DNA from: Pseudomonadota bacterium
Lineage (GTDB): Bacteria; Myxococcota; Bradymonadia; UBA4248
Reading direction: 5' to 3'
Assembly: GCA_017629415.1 (NCBI GenBank)
Contig: JAGBXG010000056.1
Coordinates: 1-11,589 of the forward strand
DNA: 11,589 nucleotides
Positions 1 through 6,108 of the stretch are shown piece by piece. The position numbers and the translations under genes are program-made. Numbering within the stretch: the first letter of the stretch is position 1; each line of letters begins with the position of its first letter. The notes under the pieces are model-generated. The model made no database searches. It was given only the letters and a program-made list of their open reading frames with translations, and had not been told where the DNA came from.

Positions 1-1883
1 ATGTCTGAGCGACGTTCCGGAGCCATGCCGCCAATGCCGCCAATTTGAATGGCAATAGAACCGAAATTGGCAAATCCACAGAGGGCATAAGTCGAAATGA
101 CAATACTGCGATAAGACAATTGATCCACCACTTGAGCCAAATGGAGGTAGGCGACGAATTCGTTGACGGCTGTTTTCTCACCCAGCAGCTGACCAACCAG
201 GAAACAATCGCTCAAAGGCACCCCCATGAGGAAGGCAAACGGGAAAAACAGCCATCCCAAAATGGTTTCAAGGGTCAATAACGACCAGAGGGATTTCTTT
301 TCCATGGGAACGGCATTCCCAGCAGCATTTGGGACTGGGGCTGCACTCAATACGGCATCATAAAGTTTTTCTGTTCTATCGATTTTTGCGCCTTGTTCGC
401 TGGGCAATGTCTTGAGGCTGTCATCTACTGTGATATTTTTGAGTTCAGCATATTTGAGCAAGGCTCCGTGCGTGCAGGCAATCGTGTCTGATTTAGAATA
501 AGGATTGGCACATTTTTCATCAAGTTCGCCGCCAGCTTGTACGACGTATGCCGAAACATGTTCATAAGTATTGGCATTGACAACACGGCTCGGTAATCCC
601 AAAACAAAGTTAATCAGGGCAATGATTGAAATAAAGGCCAACAGCATCGCGCCAACATTGATAGCCAGCTGCATACCTTCGCTTGCACCACGCGCCGCGG
701 CATCAATCACATTGGCATCCGTTTTGGGCATATCGAGTTCGACTTTGCCCATCGTCTCTGATTTTTCAGTCTCGGGCATCATCAGTTTTGCCACGACAAG
801 CGATGCCGGCGCACTCATGACACTGGCTGCAATCAAATGGCCTGCAATATCGGGGAAAAATGGCTGCAACATACCCACGTAAGCTGCCATGGTACCGCCA
901 GCTACCGTTGCCATGCCCCCTGTCATCACGGCAAAAAGTTCGGATTGGGTCATCTTGGCGACATACGGTTTGACGACAAGAGGAGCTTCCGTCATGCCCA
1001 CAAAGATATTGGCCACCGAAGAAAGAGATTCAGAACCGGATGTTCCCATGAATTTCATCATGAAAACTGCCATACCTTTGACGATCCACTGCATGACACC
1101 AAAATAATAAAGCACCGTCATGAGTGAACTGAAAAAGATAATCGGCGGCAAAATACTCATCGCGGTATGAATATGCGCAGATTCAATTTGTCCCGTCACA
1201 AAGCTGGCAAATAAAAACTCGGTTCCAGCGCTGGTAAACCCAAGCAAAATGGTAAAGGCATCATTCAGCCACGAGAAGATCGCCTTTCCAGGCGTAGTCC
1301 ATAAAATAAAGATGGCAAAAACAAGTTGTAAAGCCGTACCTACTGCGACAAGCTTCCAAAGCACTCGCTTCTTGTTATTGCTCATTAAAAAAGCAATACC
1401 GATAAACCCAAATATCCCCACAATACTCATGATACGACTGAAAATACTCGTATCGTCATTTTGTTTTTTTTGCTCAATCAGAGATGTGACGGCTTTAACC
1501 CCTTTTGCCGCAGGAACTTCGGCAGGTGCTGCTGCTGCCGCAGGAACTTCGGCAGGTGCTGCTGTTGCCGCAGGAACTTCGGCAGGTGCTGCAGCTACCG
1601 CAGGAACTTCGGCAGGTGCTGCAGCTACCGCAGGAACTTCGGCAGGTGCTGCGGCTACCGCAGGAACTTCGGCTGGTGCTGTGGCCACTGCAGGAACTTC
1701 GGCGACAGCAGGCGTAGTTGCATCTTGTGCACTTACAGAGGGGGTATCTTTGACAACAGCCCCTAAAATAATGACAAAAAGCCCAAAGGCCATGACCAGC
1801 CACGCCAGCATTTTGCCGAGGTTTTTTGGGAAAACGCCGGAAAACTCTTTTGCAGAGGTTTTAGGAAACAGCGAATAACTCAT
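1..1883 (-). CDS. CNT-family concentrative nucleoside transporter (NupC-like), 3' end cut by window
   Basis: Inner-membrane importer of nucleosides driven by Na+ or H+. The window shows 627 residues; the family pattern suggests only a few dozen C-terminal residues are missing. Core motifs: ANIFVGMTEAPLVVKPY at residues 291-307, GGMATVAGG at 322-330, TAVNEFVAYL at 571-580, and CGFANFGSIAIQIGGIGG at 602-619, running into APERRSD at the window edge. By comparison with the Vibrio cholerae CNT structure (from memory), E299, E575, N606 and S609 match substrate contacts and N292, V295, T326 and V327 a sodium site. The usual Gln of GQTEAP is Met297. Two parts are unusual: an N-terminal extension with an extra membrane segment (about 26-44) and a linker of seven AEVPA repeats (61-125), and a soluble insert of about 100 residues (431-530) between core membrane segments. 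The ATG at 1883 has an AAGGAG 4 bases upstream. The terminator at 1957-1989 separates it from the PLP gene, so it probably has its own promoter. Confidence 0.93.
   Translation of the reverse strand, partial: MSYSLFPKTSAKEFSGVFPKNLGKMLAWLVMAFGLFVIILGAVVKDTPSVSAQDATTPAVAEVPAVATAPAEVPAVAAAPAEVPAVAAAPAEVPAVAAAPAEVPAATAAPAEVPAAAAAPAEVPAAKGVKAVTSLIEQKKQNDDTSIFSRIMSIVGIFGFIGIAFLMSNNKKRVLWKLVAVGTALQLVFAIFILWTTPGKAIFSWLNDAFTILLGFTSAGTEFLFASFVTGQIESAHIHTAMSILPPIIFFSSLMTVLYYFGVMQWIVKGMAVFMMKFMGTSGSESLSSVANIFVGMTEAPLVVKPYVAKMTQSELFAVMTGGMATVAGGTMAAYVGMLQPFFPDIAGHLIAASVMSAPASLVVAKLMMPETEKSETMGKVELDMPKTDANVIDAAARGASEGMQLAINVGAMLLAFISIIALINFVLGLPSRVVNANTYEHVSAYVVQAGGELDEKCANPYSKSDTIACTHGALLKYAELKNITVDDSLKTLPSEQGAKIDRTEKLYDAVLSAAPVPNAAGNAVPMEKKSLWSLLTLETILGWLFFPFAFLMGVPLSDCFLVGQLLGEKTAVNEFVAYLHLAQVVDQLSYRSIVISTYALCGFANFGSIAIQIGGIGGMAPERRSD
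1507..1710 (-). repeat. 30-bp in-frame tandem repeat encoding AEVPAVAAAP linker
   Basis: On the plus strand CAGGAACTTCGGC recurs exactly every 30 bases, starting at 1511, 1541, 1571, 1601, 1631, 1661 and 1691. That makes six full units and a partial seventh. On the coding strand each unit encodes a decapeptide of the form AEVPA followed by V/A/T-rich residues and Pro. The period is a multiple of three, so gain or loss of units keeps the transporter in frame. Unit differences are mostly point changes in the GCN alanine codons. This is a minisatellite (VNTR-type) repeat; there are no spacers, so it is not CRISPR. Confidence 0.95.
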
Positions 1884-1887
1884 AACT

Positions 1888-1955
1888 CTCCTTATCGATA
1901 ACGAGAAATAAAACACAAGAGCAGGCTTATTTTACTCGGGGATCTCCATTCACAA
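1888..1955 (-). promoter_or_regulatory. Leader of the transporter gene: possible promoter, TTATCGATAA palindrome and SD
   Basis: On the minus strand a TAAAAT (plus 1929-1934) could be a -10 box, with TTGTGA or TTTGTG 15-16 bases upstream as a weak -35. A perfect 10-bp palindrome TTATCGATAA (1892-1901) overlaps the AAGGAG ribosome binding site (1888-1893). A protein bound to this palindrome, or a structure forming there, could affect translation start. The palindrome and SD are seen directly; the promoter boxes are a weak match. Confidence 0.3.
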
Positions 1956-1956
1956 A

Positions 1957-1989
1957 AACAAAAAAAATCCCCTGAAATTCAGGGGATTT
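1957..1989 (-). terminator. Intrinsic terminator of the PLP-enzyme gene
   Basis: Stem arms AAATCCCCTG (1965-1974) and CAGGGGATTT (1980-1989) enclose a 5-base loop. On the minus strand the hairpin is followed by a T run (plus-strand A run at 1961-1967). It lies 25 bases past the stop of the gene at 2014-3516 and so ends that transcript before the transporter gene. Confidence 0.9.
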
Positions 1990-2013
1990 GATTTAAATGC
2001 GAAGTTTTAAGAA

Positions 2014-3516
2014 TTAACCGGCGACTTTTTTATTGAAGTCTTCGATCATCTTATCCCATTCGGGGACATAGGAGCGCATGAGTTCCCAGAAGGACTGATC
2101 ACGGCGTGCCACGAAAGCTTCGATATCGATACCTTGCTGTTCGCACCAGGTGAAGTAACCGAGATTGAAGACGCGTTCGCGATCGCGTTGGTTGAGTTCG
2201 ATGATGTTATCGACGTTGAGGCCGAGGGTGTACTGACCGAAGGTTTCGGCGGCATCGAGGCTGTCGAATTTGCCGTTGAAATCGCGGCTCAAGCAGAGAT
2301 CTTTTTCGGAACCGTACATACGGGCACCGTCGGTGGCAACGGTCATGACGACATCGTCTTTGCCGAGGTTCATGTATTTGGCCATCTTGATGGCGGACAA
2401 AATGTTGGCGATGGACGAGAGACCGAGATATTTGAAGAGTTCGACGAGTTCGGCTTTGACGCCACGGCGGTTGATGAGGAAATCGCGGCCAGCTTCGGTG
2501 TTATAAAGTGCGAAGGTGTGGTCGGAAGCCTTGTCGGTGATGCCGAGGACGAAGTCTGTGTTCATCACGTTGTGGATCAAAGGCACGTGTTTGTCACCAA
2601 TACCCTGGATGTTGTGATCGCCGAAACCATTATAAAGGAGGGTCGGACATTCGAGAGCTTCGACTGCGACGGTTTTGGAGCCGTGTTTTTCCTTGAGGTA
2701 GTCGCCGGCACCAATGGTACCAGCCGAACCTGTGGCGGAAACGAAAGCGCGGAGTTTGGCATTCTTGTTGGCTTTCTTGTATTCGCAGAAAACTTTGTCA
2801 AGGGCAGCACCTGTGCAGAAATAGTGTGCAAGGTGGTTGTTGAATTCGGCGAACTGATTGAGGATGAAGTTGGTGGGATCCTTGGCCAGTTCATTGCACT
2901 TGTCGTAGATTTCCTTGACGTTGGATTCGCAGCCATAGGTGGCGATAATGTCTTCTTCGGGGTTGATCGTCCATTCGCGGAGCCAGTTGAAGCGTTCAGC
3001 GCTCATACGTTCGGGCAGAATGGCAACGCCACGGCAGTCCATGAGACGGCTGATGGCAACGCCGCCACGGCAATAGTTACCGGTGGACGGCCAAACAGCG
3101 CGGTGCTTGGTGGGGTTGAAGGCACCGAGGATAACGCGCGGAGCCAAGCAGGCATAAGCAGCAAGAACTTTATGGGAGCCGATCATCGGAGCCAAGCAGC
3201 CGACCATGGTGATGACGGTGGCATCAATACCGGTGACTTCTTTGGTCAGAACGAGGTGAACAGGCACTTCGACGATGCCTTTGCGGTCTTCGCTGTTGTA
3301 CCAGTGCACGCGATACAGGTTGAGGGGATCCGGAGCATCGGGATCGACATCAGCAAGTCTGGCCTTGATATCAGCAGGGATCTTGGAAGGATCGGCGAGC
3401 TGAGCGAACGTCGGAAGAGAGATCTTGCGTTCTTTAAAACGGGCAACGGTGTCGCTGAGGGTGGCGGCATCAGAAATCTTTGTGGTCAGGCCAAGTCTTT
3501 CGAGAATTTTTTCCAT
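2014..3516 (-). CDS. Fold-type-II PLP-dependent enzyme, cysteine synthase/CBS-like (500 aa family)
   Basis: Cytoplasmic PLP enzyme of the tryptophan-synthase-beta/cysteine-synthase superfamily. Landmarks in order: GSHKVLAAY at 113-121, where K116 sits at the Schiff-base position of the CysK GSxKDR motif; PSTGNYCRGG at 143-152, matching the CysK asparagine loop TSGNTG; LPERMSAER at 167-175, matching MPETMSLER; a Gly-rich phosphate-binding loop ATGSAGTIGAGDYLKEK at 261-277; and HNIQGIG at 301-307, like the HKIQGIG of cysteine synthases. At 500 residues it is much longer than CysK (about 310-320), with about 85 extra N-terminal and roughly 120 extra C-terminal residues. It belongs to a less-studied long family usually annotated only as PLP-dependent beta-subunit-like. 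Lyase or beta-replacement chemistry on an amino acid is likely; the substrate is unknown. It follows the SsnA-like gene after a 278-bp structured spacer and ends in a terminator. Codon use is strongly biased (AAC, ATC, GGC/GGT, CGC/CGT), suggesting high expression. The ATG at 3516 has only a weak purine-rich SD. Confidence 0.9.
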   Translation of the reverse strand: MEKILERLGLTTKISDAATLSDTVARFKERKISLPTFAQLADPSKIPADIKARLADVDPDAPDPLNLYRVHWYNSEDRKGIVEVPVHLVLTKEVTGIDATVITMVGCLAPMIGSHKVLAAYACLAPRVILGAFNPTKHRAVWPSTGNYCRGGVAISRLMDCRGVAILPERMSAERFNWLREWTINPEEDIIATYGCESNVKEIYDKCNELAKDPTNFILNQFAEFNNHLAHYFCTGAALDKVFCEYKKANKNAKLRAFVSATGSAGTIGAGDYLKEKHGSKTVAVEALECPTLLYNGFGDHNIQGIGDKHVPLIHNVMNTDFVLGITDKASDHTFALYNTEAGRDFLINRRGVKAELVELFKYLGLSSIANILSAIKMAKYMNLGKDDVVMTVATDGARMYGSEKDLCLSRDFNGKFDSLDAAETFGQYTLGLNVDNIIELNQRDRERVFNLGYFTWCEQQGIDIEAFVARRDQSFWELMRSYVPEWDKMIEDFNKKVAG

Positions 3517-3540
3517 TTTCTGCTTCTTCTAAAAAAAGAC

Positions 3541-3730
3541 GGTTATTAAAATGCCCAAATTTTGAGCTGAAATATTTGAAAATTTTATGTGGGGTTTATG
3601 TGGGAATCCGCCCCACACCCCGCCAAGGGGCTGAGCCCCTTGGAACCCACGATGGAACTTACGTTTTTGTAAGTTTAGCGTGTGCTGAATGCTGACGCTT
3701 TAGGGCGAAATGGAACCTTGTATTCCATTC
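3541..3730 (-). promoter_or_regulatory. Chain of five hairpins in the leader of the PLP-enzyme gene
   Basis: The gene-free 3517-3794 spacer holds successive inverted repeats: AATGGAA/TTCCATT (3709-3715, 3723-3729); AGCGT/ACGCT (3677-3681, 3695-3699); AACTTAC/GTAAGTT (3656-3662, 3669-3675); a perfect 9-bp arm CCAAGGGGC/GCCCCTTGG with a 3-base loop (3623-3643); and TGTGGGG/CCCCACA (3588-3594, 3611-3617). All would be in the RNA between the amidohydrolase stop and the PLP start. None is followed by a good T run on the minus strand, so they are not simple terminators. They could be an attenuator, RNA-stability elements or a dispersed palindromic repeat. No known riboswitch is recognised. Confidence 0.5.
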
Positions 3731-3794
3731 CGCTTGGGTAAGCTTAACCATTCGTGGATGCTAATGTTTTGTGACAGCCCCCAAGAAAAGCGCA

Positions 3795-5051
3795 TTAGAT
3801 TTCGGGGTATTTGAGCATTTCTTCCCAAAGTCTGTTGGCTTCTTTCTGAGCTTCGGCGCGGATTTCGTCGATATCGCCGTTCACGAGTTTGCCGTCACGG
3901 ACGACGACTTTGCCATCGACGACGGTGTGTTTGACAACGCCCTTATCATCGACGATGCGGAGGTCAGCAACGGTGGTCTTGATAGAACGGCGGCAATTTT
4001 CAACGGTGGTGAGCGGACCAAATTCGGCATCGAAGAAGTCGCTCATGAGGCGCCATCCGCTGTACAGACGGTGATCGATATTGATGGCATCGTCGCCCTG
4101 GTTGGTGGCTTCGGTGCGACCAAAATCGCGTTCCACTTCCATGTCACCGCTCCAGCCGTCGACGCCGAGGGCAACTTTCTGGGCATAACGGAGGCTGAAC
4201 GGCCAGCCGACAGCATTGCCGTGGTTCGAACGCGGATTCTGGACGAACCACACGCCTTTATCGGCGGCATGACGCGTTTCTTCGGGGGACATGTGGATGC
4301 AGTGAACGAAAATGGACTGCGGCACGAGTGCGCCGAGTTTTTCGATGCGATCCATCGGGGATTTGTAGCCGCGTTCTTCGGCATCGATGACATCGCCGGA
4401 GCCTTCGGCAACGTGGACATGGAGGCCAACGCCAAGTTCGCGTGCGCAATCGCCGGCATATTTGATCGTTTCGTCATTGCAGGTGAACTGTGCATGCAAG
4501 CCGACCATACCTTTGACGAGCGGATTTTTGTTGGCTTTGATGAAGCGGACGCATTCATCGATACCGCGTTTACCTTCGTCGGTGACGACGGCTTCGTTAC
4601 GGTCTGTGGCACCGTAGGTCAGGATACCGCGAGCACCGAATTCGGCGAAAGCATCGGCGAGCGTATCGAGTGAACCTTCGATGTAGTTGGGGGATTCGTG
4701 GTGATCGACGATGGAAGTCGTACCGCGAAGGAGGCATTCGGCGACATAAACGCGAGCACTGGCGCGCAAAATGTCTTTATCGATGGCACGGTCGAGGCGC
4801 CACCAAATGCGTTCCAAAATCTGGAGGAAGTTTTCGGGTTTGTGTTCGGGCGCGGGCATGCCGTAGGGGCAAAGTGCGCTGTAAAGGTGGGTATGCGAGC
4901 AAACCCAACCGGGCAGAATTTCACAATCTTTGGCATCGAGGACTTCTGCGCCATCGCAGGCGGGAGCGCTCGAAGCGGCACCAAAGAACACGACCTTGCC
5001 GTCTTCACACAGGGCAACATTACCACGCTTGTCGGGACCGATTTTCAACAT
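3795..5051 (-). CDS. SsnA-like metal-dependent aminohydrolase (ATZ/TRZ branch of amidohydrolases)
   Basis: Cytoplasmic enzyme that probably hydrolyses or deaminates a ring or amidine-type nitrogen compound. It is 418 residues long. Amidohydrolase-barrel motifs: SHTHLYSAL at 52-60 (metal ligands H53, H55); HVHVAEG at 211-217 (H213 metal ligand, E216 proton shuttle); FVHCIHM at 248-254 (H250); NPRSNHGN at 272-279; GVDGWSGDM at 296-304 (D298). Segments ILERIWWRLDRAI (78-90) and TTSIVDHHESPNYIEGSLDT (111-130) closely follow the E. coli SsnA pattern (LWWRLDRAL; TSVIDHHASPAYIGGSL), which is why SsnA is preferred over guanine, cytosine or adenosyl-type deaminases. SsnA itself is found in purine/urate-catabolism clusters but its substrate is not firmly settled. 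Start: ATG 5051 with AGGAG about 9 bases upstream. The next gene downstream is the PLP enzyme; both share strong codon bias. Confidence 0.88.
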   Translation of the reverse strand: MLKIGPDKRGNVALCEDGKVVFFGAASSAPACDGAEVLDAKDCEILPGWVCSHTHLYSALCPYGMPAPEHKPENFLQILERIWWRLDRAIDKDILRASARVYVAECLLRGTTSIVDHHESPNYIEGSLDTLADAFAEFGARGILTYGATDRNEAVVTDEGKRGIDECVRFIKANKNPLVKGMVGLHAQFTCNDETIKYAGDCARELGVGLHVHVAEGSGDVIDAEERGYKSPMDRIEKLGALVPQSIFVHCIHMSPEETRHAADKGVWFVQNPRSNHGNAVGWPFSLRYAQKVALGVDGWSGDMEVERDFGRTEATNQGDDAINIDHRLYSGWRLMSDFFDAEFGPLTTVENCRRSIKTTVADLRIVDDKGVVKHTVVDGKVVVRDGKLVNGDIDEIRAEAQKEANRLWEEMLKYPEI

Positions 5052-5154
5052 GTTTGATTTCTCCTAAAACCAGTTAAAGGATAAACGAAAATGGGAATTC
5101 AGCCCTGACCACCGTCAAAGCTCGCCCTTTTACCAAAATATATTGCAGATTCGT

Positions 5155-5269
5155 CTATGCCGGCTTTGCCGCCATACGAACGGATTATTTAAATTTTTTT
5201 GTCCGTCTATGCCGGCTTTGCCGTCATACGCCGGACTTGCCTTCGCTATGCCGGCTTTGCCGTCATACG
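5155..5269. repeat. Three REP-like 24-bp palindromic repeats
   Basis: Copies at 5155-5178, 5207-5230 and 5246-5269 share 23 or 24 of 24 bases. Each is an imperfect palindrome: arms TATG and CGGC, loop TTT, then GCCG and CATA, with one unpaired position. Spacing is irregular (52 and 39 bases), which argues against a simple tandem array. They lie between the ssb stop (5304) and the SsnA-like start (5051), so on the minus strand they sit in the 3' region of ssb mRNA. No terminator with a T run is seen here, so they may protect ssb mRNA or lower readthrough. No further copy was found elsewhere in the window. Confidence 0.85.
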
Positions 5270-5303
5270 CTCGGCTTTAAAATGCTTCTCATGGTTGTTG
5301 GCA

Positions 5304-5795
5304 TTAGAACGGCCAATCACCATCATCGATACCGGAGGCAAAGGATTCGGCTGCCGGCTCAGAAGCTGGGGCTGCCGGTGCAGAAGTCTGACCGCCATAA
5401 CCACCGCCGTAGCTGTTGCCGCCGCCATAGGACGGAGAATCATACTGCGCAACATTAAAATTGCCGCCAGCATTGCCGGCATTATCATTTTTACCAAGAC
5501 TCTGAACGGTATTCGCAATAACTTCTGCGGTATTGACTTTGACGCCGTCTTTATTTTCATACGAACCGTAGGTCATGCGCCCTTCGACGTAAACCAACGA
5601 GCCTTTGCGCATATAATTGCGGCAGAACTGGGCTTGTTTGTCAAAGCAGACGACTGTATGCCATTCGGTTTTTCTCGATTCACCAAAACCGGAATCCGTC
5701 GCCATTCTGAAACGACAAACTTCCTTACCTTGCGGTGTTGTACGACATTCGGGATCAATGCCAAGGCGACCAACGAGAATGATTTTATTGACCAT
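5304..5795 (-). CDS. ssb: Single-stranded DNA-binding protein
   Basis: Binds and protects ssDNA during replication, repair and recombination, and recruits partners through its acidic C-terminal tip. It is 163 residues long. An N-terminal OB fold (about 1-105) begins VNKIILVGRLGIDPE and includes TEWHTVVCF and KGSLVYVEGRM, the usual SSB signature. A Gly/Ser/Tyr-rich flexible linker with an SYGGG pattern follows, then the tip DDGDWPF, which matches the canonical DDDIPF-type partner-binding end. The start chosen is ATG 5795, with a perfect AGGAGG 8 bases upstream. An in-frame GTG three codons earlier overlaps that SD and is rejected. It is preceded by its own 313-bp upstream region behind the terminator of the asd transcript. 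The next gene on the same strand, the SsnA-like enzyme, is 252 bp away, across the hairpin repeats. Confidence 0.97.
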   Translation of the reverse strand: MVNKIILVGRLGIDPECRTTPQGKEVCRFRMATDSGFGESRKTEWHTVVCFDKQAQFCRNYMRKGSLVYVEGRMTYGSYENKDGVKVNTAEVIANTVQSLGKNDNAGNAGGNFNVAQYDSPSYGGGNSYGGGYGGQTSAPAAPASEPAAESFASGIDDGDWPF

Positions 5796-6060
5796 GAAAG
5801 ACACCTCCTAAATTAGGGGAAAAAAGGCGACACTTGGTATCACTTTTTAGCTGTAAAGACTATGCTTTAATGTAGAAATTCCATTATTTTTGGCTGGCTT
5901 TAAATTTTCTGCATGTAGGTGTGTGTGGTTTGTATTTTGTGCAATATCTATGCTGGGGGTTGCCAGGTTAAGCGATTGGGGTTGAAGTCATGTGACGAGG
6001 GGGGAGCGGCGTATTGGCGCAGCCAATAGCCGCGCGGGGGGAATCTTCCCCCCGTTCCAT
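5796..6060 (-). promoter_or_regulatory. Upstream region of ssb with GC palindromes; no gene seen
   Basis: With the adjoining terminator this is the 313-bp stretch without a gene between ssb and the barrel protein. The half near ssb (5800-5960) is AT-rich and must hold the ssb promoter, but I see no convincing -35/-10 pair. The far half holds two hairpins: TATTGGC/GCCAATA (6012-6018, 6022-6028) and GGGGGG/CCCCCC (6036-6041, 6048-6053), preceded by a G run. This resembles the palindromic block at 9252-9397. Confidence 0.45.
6003..6053. repeat. GC-rich palindromic element, copy A (shared with 9252-9397)
   Basis: Order of parts: a G run then AGC, TATTGGCGC, the complementary CCAATA, AGCCGCGCG, and a G6/C6 hairpin. 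The block near 9250 has the same ingredients in similar order (G run, AGC, TATTGGCGCG, AGCCGCGCG, CCAATA) but is longer. This suggests a dispersed intergenic repeat family with internal deletions or insertions. It codes for nothing evident. Confidence 0.4.
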
Positions 6061-6088
6061 AAAAAAAGCCGCGTTAAAACGCGGCTTT
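6061..6088 (-). terminator. Intrinsic terminator of the asd / barrel-protein transcript
   Basis: Arms AAAGCCGCGTT (6065-6075) and AACGCGGCTTT (6078-6088) form an 11-bp stem. On the minus strand it is followed by a run of T (plus-strand A7 at 6061-6067). It lies 20 bases past the stop of the gene at 6109-8031. Confidence 0.95.
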
Positions 6089-6108
6089 GATGCGGATTTT
6101 TTCGGGTA

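Noticed and set aside
1507..1710. 30-bp regularly spaced repeat as a CRISPR array
   Set aside because: The repeats are contiguous with no unique spacers, lie inside an intact transporter frame and encode a regular decapeptide.
2134..3549. 471-codon plus-strand frame as a gene
   Set aside because: It is antisense to a well-supported PLP enzyme; the acidic low-complexity product has no family look and the frame is explained by codon bias.
3771..4673. 300-codon plus-strand frame as a gene
   Set aside because: Antisense to the SsnA-like enzyme, which carries all metal-binding motifs; same codon-bias explanation.
5796..5804. GTG 5804 as the ssb start
   Set aside because: It overlaps the AGGAGG ribosome binding site that serves the ATG at 5795 and would add only MSF.
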